A stretch of DNA of 64,000 nucleotides from Algoriphagus sp. (GCF_013373065.1 NZ_JABXIN010000007.1:1-64000); one strand, 5' to 3'; counted from the stretch's first letter, positions 1-9,128 are shown. The notes: generated by a model not told the origin, from the letters alone. Numbers and translations are program-made.

Positions 1-143
1 ATCTGTTTCATTGTTGGATCTTTTCAGTTAACAGAGGAGTGGTTCATTTCAACGTATCAGGATGCTGACTTAGATCGCGACTATTATAAATAGTCTAAAA
101 GAGAAGAGATGAAGAGAGTAGCATTAATAATGATGGTACAGAT
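1..143 (+). repeat. Direct repeat copy 1 (spacer upstream of amidohydrolase)
   Basis: This segment recurs at 3904-4045. The first 117 bases are identical at an offset of 3903; the rest has a few substitutions and one indel before the copies diverge. It contains the short intergenic spacer and first codons of an amidohydrolase gene (ATG at 109). A more decayed third copy of the end of the spacer lies at about 7915-7955. It marks the boundary of a duplicated regulator-amidohydrolase module. Confidence 0.9.
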
Positions 144-630
144 TGCATTTCTAATGGGGTGGAACCAATAAAATGGTACCGAAAAATCTGGTTCGGAAGT
201 TTCAGCAAATACTGAGTTTGATGTAGTTGTCCTGAATGGAAGAGTCATTGATCCGGAAACCCAACTTGATGCGGTCAGAAATATTGGCATAGTCAATGGC
301 ACAATTAGCATGATTACGGAAAACAATATCTCAGGTAAAAAGACTATTGATGCGACCGGTAAAATAGTTTCTCCAGGTTTCATAGATCTTCACATGCATG
401 GGCAGAATCTTGGGGCCTACCGAATGCAGGCCACTCAAGGTGTTACTATGGCTCTAGAACTTGAATCTAGTGTGCTTCCCATAGATGAATTCTATGCAGG
501 TCAGGCAAAAAAGAATCTACCTATTCACTATGGTGCAGCAGCAGCCTGGACTTTTGGTATCCTCCCTTTATCGATGCCTCGATAAATTTAGGTCTGAAAG
601 GATATTTCAGCCCACACCAAGGCGATCGGA
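109..630 (+). pseudogene. Amidohydrolase (D-aminoacylase-like), 5' half, broken
   Basis: The reading frame begins with a hydrophobic signal segment (MKRVALIMMVQIAFLMGW) and hits an in-frame TAA at 169-171. It then continues in the same frame with a good match to the N-terminus of the intact paralogue at 15080: the segment around FDVVVLNGRVIDPETQLDAV, then the metal-binding HxH (DLHMHG). Near 560 the frame shifts; the other frame still reads paralogue-like residues (INLGLKG) before similarity fades at about 630, where a GC-rich Omp85 gene begins. The 3' half is missing here. This is a dead gene with a premature stop, a frameshift and truncation. Confidence 0.85.
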
Positions 631-637
631 ACATAAC

Positions 638-1960
638 ATGCGCCACAAGTCACAATTCAACGCAGCTATGCCAAATTGCATCTCATCCCTCCTAAAGTAT
701 CGGAGTAAGCTCAGGTACTGCATACCAGTGGTTCTACTGTTGATGGCCGGACCTTCGTGGAGCCAGATAGCCGATAGTGACCCGCAGGACTTACTGAAGC
801 AAAACAAGCTGTATTTCATTCCGCTTCCTGTCATAAGTTATAACCCGGCTTATGGCTTAATTTACGGGGTTTCAAGTGCCGGTAATATACTCCTGGGCCA
901 ACATGAGGACACGCGCCTCTCCGCAGGAATTCTATCGGCCACCTATACCTCCTTACAGCAGTTGGTGGTCAAGTTTAACAGTAATATTTATACCCGTGGG
1001 GACAATTGGGTGTTCATGGGAGATTGGAGGTACATGATCTCCTCGCAGCCAACTTACGGCCTGGGGACCGGCCCACAATCCGAAATCCTGCTGAATGGGG
1101 ACCGACCCGGATTTGAACTGGGGGACTACCTGGACGGGGTGGACCAAGCCGAACTTATGGAGTTCCGTTTTTTTCGGTTTTACGAGATTGCTCTCAGGCA
1201 AATCGTGGATGATTTCTATGTCGGGGTCGGATTCCATCTTGATAATTACAGGAAAATCCAGGACCGCCTGCTGGACCTGTCGGAAGATCCCCCGGTGATC
1301 ACCAATCACTTTGCCTACAGCCTATTGCACGGCTTTGAACCGGAGGAGTACGTTATTTCGGGCCCGAGTGTAAACGCTCTTCTGGATACCCGGGATAACA
1401 TCAACAACCCCTACAATGGCCGGTATGCCTTTATACAATTTCGGATGTTACCCACGTGGCTTGGGAGCAGCCAGGACGCCACTTCGCTCTGGTTGGAATA
1501 CCGGGATTATATTTCCATCAACAAAAGAGTACCGCGCAACATATTGGCCTTCTGGCTTTATTCTAGCATTTCAGCCAGTGGACAGTTGCCGTATATGGGC
1601 CTTCCCGCCCTGGGATGGGATCAGTCCAGCAAGTCGGGCAGGGCCTATCCGCAGGGGCGGTTCCGGGGGGAAAACTTGTTTTATTCCGAAATTGAATACC
1701 GGTTCCAGCTACCGATCCGTCTTAAAATACCCCTGATCAATAAAGAACGGAACCATATTGGCGCAGTCCTTTTTGCCAATATGACCACTGCTTCAGCTTC
1801 CGACCTGAATGTCCAACTTTTTGATTACTTAAAAATGGGGGGCGGGGCCGGATTGCGATTTATAATGAACAAAAATACTCGTACCAATATCGCGATTGAT
1901 TACGGGTTTGGGGCCGATAACAAAGGGGCGATCTATTTTGGCCTGAACGAATACTTTTAA
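638..1960 (+). CDS. Omp85/BamA-type outer-membrane barrel protein A
   Basis: A 440-residue protein with a signal peptide (hydrophobic YCIPVVLLLMAGPSWSQ) followed by alternating beta-strand sequence. It contains LLDTRDNINNPYNGRYAF, typical of the surface-antigen (D15) barrel of Omp85 proteins, and ends in an aromatic residue (NEYF), as outer-membrane barrels do. No POTRA repeats are present, so this is a barrel-only family member of unknown substrate. A start at 638 or 668 places the signal peptide near the N-terminus; longer starts would read into the amidohydrolase remnant. The gene is clearly more GC-rich than the AT-rich neighbours, which suggests transfer. A second barrel gene follows 70 bp downstream. 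Confidence 0.75.
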   Translation: MRHKSQFNAAMPNCISSLLKYRSKLRYCIPVVLLLMAGPSWSQIADSDPQDLLKQNKLYFIPLPVISYNPAYGLIYGVSSAGNILLGQHEDTRLSAGILSATYTSLQQLVVKFNSNIYTRGDNWVFMGDWRYMISSQPTYGLGTGPQSEILLNGDRPGFELGDYLDGVDQAELMEFRFFRFYEIALRQIVDDFYVGVGFHLDNYRKIQDRLLDLSEDPPVITNHFAYSLLHGFEPEEYVISGPSVNALLDTRDNINNPYNGRYAFIQFRMLPTWLGSSQDATSLWLEYRDYISINKRVPRNILAFWLYSSISASGQLPYMGLPALGWDQSSKSGRAYPQGRFRGENLFYSEIEYRFQLPIRLKIPLINKERNHIGAVLFANMTTASASDLNVQLFDYLKMGGGAGLRFIMNKNTRTNIAIDYGFGADNKGAIYFGLNEYF

Positions 1961-2030
1961 AGGAATAAAATGGGGATCGAAGCGGTTTTCTTATCATAAA
2001 CCTGGAAAGTCCCAATAAAAAACCATCTTT

Positions 2031-3203
2031 ATGAAAAACTGTAAAAACCCATTTCGACTTCTCATTCTTTGCACAGTGTTAGGAATTCTTATTCCTTCAC
2101 TCAGCAACGGACAAACAGACAGCATCCCGGGGAAGAAAAAACTCAGTTTAAAGGACCCGGAAGACGGAGCGATTGACCTGAGTCAGTACCTGCTGGAGGC
2201 CAATGGAGTCCTGCCCGTGGCGATCCCTATAACAGAGCCAGCCGTAGGATATGGCGGCGCCCTGGCATTGCTTTACTTCCACAAGAGCAAAAAGAAGTAC
2301 AACAGCTATGTGCCGCCCAGTGTTTCGGGGATCGCCGGTTTGTATACTTCCAACCAAACCTGGGGAGCCGGGGCCTTCCACAAGCATATTTTCGGGGAAA
2401 ACCGGGTACGCACCACCACCGCATTTCTCAAGGCCAATGTGCGTCTGAAATACTACGGGAATAACAGTCCCATCCTGGAAGATAACCCAGTGGGAATCAA
2501 CCTGGATTCCTGGGTAATCCTTCAAAAGGCCGAAGTACGCCTGGGGAAATCAAAATTCTATGCTGGGGCCACCTATACCTTTTTCAATACGGAAGTAAGT
2601 TTTGATACCATCCCCAACAAGCCTATCATTAACCCGATATTAGAGAGACTGAACATCAATTCAAAAATCAGTTCGATCAAGCCGACTCTGGCCTATGACA
2701 ACCGGGACAATACCTTTACCCCTGCCCGTGGCATCTATTCCAGGCTTTCGGTAAACTATGCTGCCAAATGGCTGGGTTCTTCGAATGATTTCAGCACACT
2801 GGGCACCGATTTTTTCGGATACCTTCCCATTTCCTCGGCTGTCAGGTCCGGATGGCGATTTCAGGGGAATTACCTGCTGGGGGACGCCCCGTTCTACGCC
2901 TATCCGTTCATTGACCTGCGTGGGATCCCGGCCATGCGCTACCAGGGCGATAATACCATAGTGGCAGAAACAGAATGGACCTTCAATGTGTACAAACGGT
3001 GGTCACTGGTTGCATTTACGGGGGGCGGCAAGGCCTTTAACGATTTGGCGAATTTCGGGTCATTTGACTGGGCCTATACGGTTGGGACAGGGTTCAGGTA
3101 CAACGTTGCCCGGGTGCTTGGTGTTAACATGGGGGCTGATTTTGCCTTGGGCAATGGCAGGGATTTTGCGTTTTATATCGTCTTCGGGTCTTCCTGGCTC
3201 TGA
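2031..3203 (+). CDS. Omp85/BamA-type outer-membrane barrel protein B
   Basis: A 390-residue protein starting with a signal peptide (LLILCTVLGILIPSLSNGQ). The body is beta-strand rich, with the Omp85 barrel hallmark LAYDNRDNTFTPARGIYSR near residues 221-240, followed by GIPAMRYQGD and a final strand ending VFGSSWL. It lies 70 bp after barrel protein A on the same strand and shares its high GC content, so the two were probably acquired together and may be co-transcribed. The role is unknown: proteins of this barrel-only type are often annotated BamA/TamA-family. It could be a partner or paralogue of A rather than an assembly factor. Confidence 0.75.
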   Translation: MKNCKNPFRLLILCTVLGILIPSLSNGQTDSIPGKKKLSLKDPEDGAIDLSQYLLEANGVLPVAIPITEPAVGYGGALALLYFHKSKKKYNSYVPPSVSGIAGLYTSNQTWGAGAFHKHIFGENRVRTTTAFLKANVRLKYYGNNSPILEDNPVGINLDSWVILQKAEVRLGKSKFYAGATYTFFNTEVSFDTIPNKPIINPILERLNINSKISSIKPTLAYDNRDNTFTPARGIYSRLSVNYAAKWLGSSNDFSTLGTDFFGYLPISSAVRSGWRFQGNYLLGDAPFYAYPFIDLRGIPAMRYQGDNTIVAETEWTFNVYKRWSLVAFTGGGKAFNDLANFGSFDWAYTVGTGFRYNVARVLGVNMGADFALGNGRDFAFYIVFGSSWL

Positions 3204-3226
3204 GTAGTCCCTGGGCTAACCAAACC

Positions 3227-3552
3227 TATAGCCTGGCAGAACTAAAGTCGGCTATAGACAGGGGCGTGGGGACGGCCCGATTTACCCAAGTGAATTACGA
3301 GTTGCTCAATGATGAAGAATCCCTGGCATTCGAGATACTGGGGTTTGGTCTTTTGAGGATTTTGGCAAGGAGTTTTTTAACCCCCGGGGGACCTGGCAGG
3401 AGGGAACGGACACTAGTTATTTGATGTCGGTGGGTAGCACCTTTCCCTATAATTCCCTTTTGGGCCCTATAAACCTGGATATTTCCTGGGTTAACGGAAC
3501 GAACAATGTTAGGGTTTTTCTCGGAGTCGGGTTCAACTTCAATAAATCGTAA
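3227..3552 (+). pseudogene. Outer-membrane barrel C-terminus, frameshifted remnant
   Basis: Codons from about 3227 read LAELKSAIDRGVGTARFTQV in one frame. A single-base frame change near 3340 leads into FEDFGKEFFNPRGTWQEGTD and an end (NLDISWVNGTNNVRVFLGVG, then FNFNKS) that looks like the last strands of an Omp85 or patatin-type barrel. There is no start or signal peptide. Its GC content matches the two barrel genes before it, so it is probably the tail of a third related gene lost by deletion. The family call is tentative. Confidence 0.45.
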
Positions 3553-3565
3553 CCAAAGGGACTCA

Positions 3566-3873
3566 TTATCCAACTTCGGGAAATCATTCTAGAATCCATG
3601 CATGAACAAAATTTTGGCGTACCAGAGCTATGCCGGAAGGTTGGGATGAGTCGCACACAGCTGCACAATAAAATCAAGGCGCTGACAGGTCATTCCACTT
3701 CTCAATTCAATATGAAGGTACGCATCCATCAAGCCACGAAGCTATTACGGACTACAGAAATGAATATCAGCCAAGTGGCTTTAGAAGTAGGAATAGAAAG
3801 CTTCCCCTATTTCACCCAAAAAATAGGTTTATCTCCTAGCAAATAGAGAGAAAAATCATTTTTGGAACAATAG
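3566..3873 (+). pseudogene. AraC-family regulator C-terminus, remnant A
   Basis: The frame reads a C-terminal AraC-type double helix-turn-helix: VPELCRKVGMSRTQLHNKIK, then MNISQVALEVGIESFPYFT. Compared with remnant B (7594-7817) it lacks a few codons before GLSPSK and has TAG where B has TAC, so it ends nine codons early; the second stop at 3871-3873 matches the end of B. No N-terminal domain is present. In Bacteroidota such HTH ends commonly belong to hybrid two-component or AraC regulators. It sits directly upstream of the repeated spacer and amidohydrolase remnant, so it was probably the local regulator. Confidence 0.8.
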
Positions 3874-3903
3874 GATAATTTTTAGGACATATGGTTAAGC
3901 CTT

Positions 3904-4045
3904 ATCTGTTTCATTGTTGGATCTTTTCAGTTAACAGAGGAGTGGTTCATTTCAACGTATCAGGATGCTGACTTAGATCGCGACTATTATAAATAGTCTA
4001 AAAGAGAAGAGATGAAGAGAATAGCATTAATACTGATGTACAGAT
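3904..4045 (+). repeat. Direct repeat copy 2 (spacer upstream of amidohydrolase)
   Basis: Copy of 1-143: identical for its first 117 bases, then with scattered differences. It joins AraC remnant A to amidohydrolase remnant 2 and shows that the module AraC end, spacer, amidohydrolase start was duplicated as one unit. Confidence 0.9.
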
Positions 4046-4493
4046 AGAGTCCGATGCGATGCCCATGTATGTTCCTAAAGATGGAGGTATTGTTCCTTAC
4101 AATGGAAATGAGTGGCCTCTGCCAGCAGACTTAATCAATCATCCTAGGTCTGGGGCAACATTCACCAAGATATTGCAAGATTATATGCGAGACAGACAAT
4201 TGCTTAGTCTTTCGGATGCCATTAAAAAAATGAGCCTCATGCCAGCTCAAACATTGGAAGATTACGTTCCCCAGATGAAAAATAAAGGGCGGATTCAAGT
4301 AGGCATGGATGCGGATATTGCGATATTTGATTTAAATGACATCAAAGTAAATGCAACCTATCTAGAGCCTTATCACCCTTCAGAAGGCATGTCTTATGTA
4401 CTGATAATGGGTACATCTATAATTGAAAATGGCGAATTATTACTTGATGCTTCACCAGGATTACCGATTAGAAGAGAGGTAGTCTCAAATTAA
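4012..4493 (+). pseudogene. Amidohydrolase (D-aminoacylase-like), internal deletion
   Basis: The start codon at 4012 gives eleven codons (MKRIALILMYR) and a stop. At about 4045 the sequence jumps to the last third of the same gene in another frame, from about SDAMPMYVPKDGG through NKGRIQVGMDADIAIFD to the stop at 4493. This 3' part aligns well with residues from about 425 of the intact enzyme at 15080 (KGRLQVGMDADITVFD). The catalytic core between the two pieces is deleted, so no enzyme can be made. The 3' part could still be translated from an internal ATG (4059), but that would yield only the distal composite domain. Confidence 0.85.
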
Positions 4494-4546
4494 TAAGCTT
4501 GGCAATGAAAACACAAACAAATAATGAACAAGGAAAAACATATGAA

Positions 4547-5875
4547 ATGAAAAAACTATTAATCTTTAGCCTTCTACTCATTACAAGTATAAACCTATTT
4601 GCTCAGGTCAAGGCACAAACTACGGTTATCATTAAAAACGCCAATATTTTTGATGGCGTAAATGAAAAGCTTATTACAGGTTCTGATGTACTTGTAGAAG
4701 GTAAACTCATAAAAAAAATTGGCAAAAATCTATCAGCTAAAAATGCCACTGTTATTGATGCTGAAGGCAAAACACTAATTCCCGGACTCATTGATGCGCA
4801 CTGGCATACATACTATTCCAATGCACCGCAAAGCGTATTGGTTAATGGCGATATGAGTGAAGTGGCCATCATCGGATTTTTGGGTGCCGAACAAACCCTT
4901 ATGCGCGGTTTTACCTCGTGCAGAGATGTTGGCGGCAATCCATTTGCAGTTAAAAAGATGACGGATTCTGGGAAATATCCTGGTCCTCGCCTGTTTATCT
5001 CTGGCCCACCGATCAGCCAGACTTCTGGGCACTTCGACTTCCGTGGAAAGAACGATGTGCCACGAAACTCGACAGACCCGATGACCTATTGGGAGCGCAA
5101 TAGCTTGATAATGGTTGCAGATGGCGTTGACGAAGTAATAAGACGTGCCAGAGAAAATTTAAGAGCCGGAGCCACACAACTGAAAATAGCCGGTGGTGGT
5201 GGCGTTTCTTCCAGCTATGATGATCTGGATGTACAGGAATACACTTTTGAAGAAATGAAAGCAGCGGTAGACGTTGCAAAGACCTGGAATACGTATGTGG
5301 CTGCTCACATTTTTACAGATGAAGCCACTCAAACAGCTATAAAGGCGGGTGTGAAATCTATTGAGCATGGTTTTTTAGTGAGCGATGAAACCTTAAAAAT
5401 GATGAAAGACAATGACGTTTGGTTAAGTCTTCAGCCCCTGTTGAAAGATGAAGATGCCCTACAATTTGAGAACCCCTATAGTACGGAAAAGTATAATAAG
5501 GTTACAGATGGGACGGATAACGTTTATAAAAGAGCAAAAGAATTGGGTGTAAAGGTTGCCTTTGGTACCGATGCACTTTTTGATCCTTCAGCTGCTGCTG
5601 CCCAAGGCAGAATGTTAGCCAAATTAAAGCGTTGGTATACGCCATACGAGGTTTTAAAAATGGCAACCTCTACCAACGCTGAGTTATTGATGCTTTGCGG
5701 TCCACGTAACCCATATCGGGAAGGCGGCATCGGATCTATTGTTGAAGGGAATTATGCCGATATGATATTAGTAGATGGCAACCCATTAGAAGATATCGAT
5801 TTGGTTGCTGATCCAGAAAAGAATTTCGTGATGATCATGAAAGATGGCACGATTTACAAAAATACAATTCAGTAA
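4547..5875 (+). CDS. Secreted metal-dependent amidohydrolase (imidazolonepropionase-like)
   Basis: An exported 442-residue member of the amidohydrolase superfamily. The start at 4547 puts the signal peptide (MKKLLIFSLLLITSINLFAQ) first. Metal-site residues of the family are in order: H85xH87 (LIDAHWHTYY), probable carboxylated K213 (TQLKIAGGGG), H254 (AAHIF), H274 (IEHG) and D342 (FGTDA). This class includes Xaa-Pro dipeptidases and related hydrolases of cyclic amides; the substrate cannot be read from the sequence. It is not a close paralogue of the D-aminoacylase-like genes around it. It lies 54 bp after amidohydrolase remnant 2 and is intact. Confidence 0.85.
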   Translation: MKKLLIFSLLLITSINLFAQVKAQTTVIIKNANIFDGVNEKLITGSDVLVEGKLIKKIGKNLSAKNATVIDAEGKTLIPGLIDAHWHTYYSNAPQSVLVNGDMSEVAIIGFLGAEQTLMRGFTSCRDVGGNPFAVKKMTDSGKYPGPRLFISGPPISQTSGHFDFRGKNDVPRNSTDPMTYWERNSLIMVADGVDEVIRRARENLRAGATQLKIAGGGGVSSSYDDLDVQEYTFEEMKAAVDVAKTWNTYVAAHIFTDEATQTAIKAGVKSIEHGFLVSDETLKMMKDNDVWLSLQPLLKDEDALQFENPYSTEKYNKVTDGTDNVYKRAKELGVKVAFGTDALFDPSAAAAQGRMLAKLKRWYTPYEVLKMATSTNAELLMLCGPRNPYREGGIGSIVEGNYADMILVDGNPLEDIDLVADPEKNFVMIMKDGTIYKNTIQ

Positions 5876-6129
5876 AACGGAAACCGATTAGAAAGTAGAT
5901 GGTATCTAACTAATAATCACGGTATTAAAAACATGGTTTATCCAGACCGTTGCACAACACTGTATAAGCGTAATACGGACTAAACTGCTAAAGCTGAGTG
6001 AGCTGAATATTACAAACATAAGGTTCAACCAAAATTCATTAGAATGTATAACTCAAACCTTATAATCATCTTAAAATGCTTTGGGCGAAAAACCGAAGAG
6101 CGCGGCGAAATAGTAAAAATATCATGGCA

Positions 6130-7461
6130 ATGAAGAAATTGAATATTTGGACAGTGACTGGTGTCGGGCTGCTGATTGTTGGTTTGGCGTTTCCGTGGGG
6201 CTCTGTTTCAGATGCGGGACCAACTTTACCTTGGACCATCTATTTGCAACTTCTGTTTGCATCCGGGTTTCTTGCGTTGGCCCTAATGTCGGTTGCCATG
6301 GTCCTGGCGCTTCGACTCCCGAAGATCGAATCCTGGGTCGGTGGCCTTGACCAATGTTACCGGCTCCATCGCCTGTCGGCGGAATGGGGCGTCGGGTTGG
6401 GGCTAACTCATTACCTTATCAAGGTGGGCGCCAAGGCATTGCGAAAAGAAGGGCTATTGGTGAAGCCACAAGGCTTTGATTCGGGTATTCCCGAACTATT
6501 CTCTACCTGGCACGATGTCGCCAAGCTGTTGGGCGAATTGGGGTTGTACGCGTCATTAGCGCTTGTGGCGGTGGCACTCATCAGGGCCATTCCCTATCAC
6601 CTGTTCGCTCGACTGCACCGTATCTTGCCATTGCTGTATCTAGGGTTTGTGCTCCACGGGGTAGTATTTCTACCGCTCTCTTACTGGAAAAACCTGAGCG
6701 GCGCCGTTTTCGTCATCTGTGTCGTTGCAGGGCTTGTTGCTACTGGATTGAGTCTTTCTGGCCGTATCGGGCGAAACCGACAGGTTCAGGGGCGCGTGGC
6801 TGAGGTCACGTCGCTTGGGAAAGGTGTTCAAGAAGTGCAGATCGATCTTGGTCCGGCCTGGCCCGGACACGAGGCAGGGCAGTTCGCCTTATTCACTTTC
6901 GACACCCGCGAAGGCGCGCACCCCTTCACAATCGCCTCCGCATGGGAGGGGGAGAACGCACGTCTACACCGCATTCGTGTGGCGATCAAGGCACTAGGTG
7001 ACTATACGTCCACGCTGCCGGGTACCCTCGTTGCTGAAGCTCCCGTCAGGGTCGAGGGACCATACGGCAGCTTCATTTTTGATCAGGGAAAAGGGCGACA
7101 GATCTGGATCGCGGGGGGAATTGGCCTGACCCCCTTCGTCGCACGGTTAGAGCATCTTGTGGCCAGCACGGCAGAGCATGAGCCTGTCGATCTGTTTTAC
7201 AGCGCCCGCCATGTGTCTCCCGAAACCCTGGCGCGCCTATCGACAATAGCAAGCGCGGGAGCCGTTCGTTTGCATGTTATCGATACTGAACAAGAGGCGC
7301 CGCTGAATGCAAAGCAGGTCGTGGAAATGATACCTGATTGGAAAGCTTCAAGTATCTGGTTTTGTGGACCCCTGAAGTTTGGAGATGCCCTTGAGAAAAG
7401 CTTTATGTCCATGGGATTGCCAAAAGGACAGTTCCATCGTGAGGCGTTCGATTTTCGGTAG
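6130..7461 (+). CDS. Ferric-reductase-like transmembrane flavoprotein oxidoreductase
   Basis: About 443 residues. The N-terminal half has roughly six membrane helices with paired histidines (RLHRLSAEWG, GLTHYL, FARLHRILPLLYLGFVLHG) typical of heme-binding ferric-reductase or NADPH-oxidase membrane domains. The C-terminal half is an FAD/NAD(P) module: HPFTIAS for flavin binding and WIAGGIGLTPF for nucleotide binding, ending HREAFDFR. It would move electrons from NAD(P)H across the inner membrane to heme and then iron or another acceptor. A start at 6124 or 6130 is likely. It is markedly GC-rich and proteobacterium-like in style among AT-rich flanks, so transfer is probable. No partner gene is adjacent. 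Confidence 0.85.
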   Translation: MKKLNIWTVTGVGLLIVGLAFPWGSVSDAGPTLPWTIYLQLLFASGFLALALMSVAMVLALRLPKIESWVGGLDQCYRLHRLSAEWGVGLGLTHYLIKVGAKALRKEGLLVKPQGFDSGIPELFSTWHDVAKLLGELGLYASLALVAVALIRAIPYHLFARLHRILPLLYLGFVLHGVVFLPLSYWKNLSGAVFVICVVAGLVATGLSLSGRIGRNRQVQGRVAEVTSLGKGVQEVQIDLGPAWPGHEAGQFALFTFDTREGAHPFTIASAWEGENARLHRIRVAIKALGDYTSTLPGTLVAEAPVRVEGPYGSFIFDQGKGRQIWIAGGIGLTPFVARLEHLVASTAEHEPVDLFYSARHVSPETLARLSTIASAGAVRLHVIDTEQEAPLNAKQVVEMIPDWKASSIWFCGPLKFGDALEKSFMSMGLPKGQFHREAFDFR

Positions 7462-7593
7462 ACGGATGCTTCGGTAGACCACAAAAACCCGGATTACGTT
7501 TTGGAGCCCGTGGAACTGGAGCTGGGTTCCTGCGATTGAACCTGGGCACGCAGCGATCCCGCATTGAGACAGCCATGGAACGCATCGCTATGG

Positions 7594-7817
7594 CTGCACA
7601 ATAAAATCAAGGCGCTGACAGGTCATTCCTTTCTCATTTCATTAAGAAGGTACGCATCCAGCAAGCTACTCGGCTATTGCGGACTTCCGAAATGAACATT
7701 AGCCAGGTGGCTTTCGAAGTAGGTGTGGATAGCCTCCCATATTTCACCAAAATCTTTCCAAAAGAAATGGGCCTACCTATCAGCAAATACAGAGAAAAAT
7801 CGTCTCAGGAACAATAG
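7594..7817 (+). pseudogene. AraC-family regulator C-terminus, remnant B
   Basis: It starts abruptly with a stretch of about 27 bases identical to remnant A (CTGCACAATAAAATC onward), loses frame in the middle by a small deletion, then reads NISQVAFEVGVDSLPYFTKI and KYREKSSQEQ to the natural stop at 7815-7817. The end of the HTH domain is therefore better preserved here than in remnant A, but the 5' part of the gene is missing. It is followed by sequence resembling the spacer that follows remnant A (GGTTAAGCCT). Confidence 0.8.
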
Positions 7818-7952
7818 GTTAATTTTTTAGAACATAAGGTTAAGCCTGATTTGATATTTTAGGGTTGTTTTACTCATAAGGTTGTTTCTTGGCAAACATT
7901 GAGGTATTTTAACATAGAGCACGACCATTATAAACAGTCTAGAAAAGAAGTC

Positions 7953-8057
7953 ATGGTTTATGTGTTGGTAATGGGAACACCAATTATTTAGAATGGTAAA
8001 GATTTACTCGATGCCCCGCCAGGATTAGCAATTAGAAGAAAGACAAGAAGTAATTAA
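7953..8057 (+). pseudogene. Amidohydrolase remnant 3 (start fused to C-terminal tail)
   Basis: After a decayed copy of the spacer (CCATTATAAACAGTCTAGAA), an ATG at 7953 runs straight into the last 33 codons of the amidohydrolase. The reading is VYVLVMGTPII, stop, NGKDLLDAPPGLAIRR, closely matching the tail of remnant 2 (YVLIMGTSIIENGELLLD). Almost the entire gene is deleted and a TAG interrupts what is left. It is the third copy of the same module in 8 kb. Confidence 0.8.
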
Positions 8058-8098
8058 AAACACCAACCATGATCCAGATAGGTAAAAACGTGATCTCT

Positions 8099-8998
8099 AT
8101 GAAAACATGTATAATCTTGATTATATCATTGTTCGCTTTCATGGAGCTGAAGGCTCAAGATGATACAGAACAGAAGACAGAGCAAAGTTCTGATGATCTT
8201 GCTAAACAATTGGCAAATCCAAATGCAACATTAGGCGTTTTGTTTACTCAATTTGACTACTCACGGTATTCAGGAGATGTTCCAGACGCAGGGCAAAACG
8301 GTGTTGTTTTCAACTTTCAACCCAGTTTACCTATTCCGCTGGGTACAGGTGTGAATTTATTCGTGCGACCATTGATCCCTGTCTATTTAAGCCAGCCGGT
8401 TTCGGGAACAGATGGATTTAGTAGCAAGGCTGGCTTAGGAAATATTAGTGCAGACGTTGCTTTGGGAAAAACATGGCCATCAAAGTGGATGACAATGATA
8501 GGGGTATTTGCTGGATTTCGTACAGCATCTATCGAAGAGCTTAAAGCCAAATACACGACGTTGGGACCAGAAGTTATCATCGGTAAAACCACGAATTTTG
8601 GGTTTCTAGGGATTATGGTGAATCACGGCTTTGGTGTCGGTAGTGGTGGTGATCCTGGCACGGAAAGTTTTAACATCATGCAGGATGCGTTTGTGACATC
8701 AACGGCAGGCGTACCAAGAAAATCAAGCGTTACCGCAGGCCAATACTTCTATATTGTTGGCCTGAAAAATGGCTGGCAAATAGCAGGCACACCAACCTTT
8801 GCCATTAATCATAACGCAGAAAAAGGGAGTAAGCTTACACTTCCTTTGGGAACAGGAGTCGTCAAAGTGACAAAGTTCGGCAATTTACCGGTTAAATTAG
8901 CCTTACAGTATTGGTACTACGCGGCATCGCCTGAGGCTTTTGGACCGAAGCATCTGGTACGCTTACAAATAGCACCGGTTATACCCTTGCCATGGTAG
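8099..8998 (+). CDS. Secreted outer-membrane barrel-like protein, function unknown
   Basis: About 299 residues from the start at 8099, which places a signal peptide (CIILIISLFAFMELKAQ) first; an upstream in-frame ATG at 8069 would add ten residues. The rest consists of amphipathic strands rich in glycine and aromatic residues (LGVLFTQFDYSRYSG, LFVRPLIPVYLSQPV, LQIAPVIPLPW) and ends in tryptophan, as outer-membrane barrels often do. It resembles the broad group annotated neuromedin-U-like or transporter-like outer-membrane proteins, but no specific substrate can be named. It follows amidohydrolase remnant 3 by 41 bp and precedes a lipoprotein gene. Confidence 0.6.
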   Translation: MKTCIILIISLFAFMELKAQDDTEQKTEQSSDDLAKQLANPNATLGVLFTQFDYSRYSGDVPDAGQNGVVFNFQPSLPIPLGTGVNLFVRPLIPVYLSQPVSGTDGFSSKAGLGNISADVALGKTWPSKWMTMIGVFAGFRTASIEELKAKYTTLGPEVIIGKTTNFGFLGIMVNHGFGVGSGGDPGTESFNIMQDAFVTSTAGVPRKSSVTAGQYFYIVGLKNGWQIAGTPTFAINHNAEKGSKLTLPLGTGVVKVTKFGNLPVKLALQYWYYAASPEAFGPKHLVRLQIAPVIPLPW

Positions 8999-9128
8999 AA
9001 CTGAAAATTAAATTAATTCCTATTTAAGGTGAGCACAGCATATCAAAATCCAATTTTAATTACTTAAATTCATGATCCATACACACCTTACCGGTAAGTC
9101 CGGAATTCGCAAAGCGGAAGGATTTATA

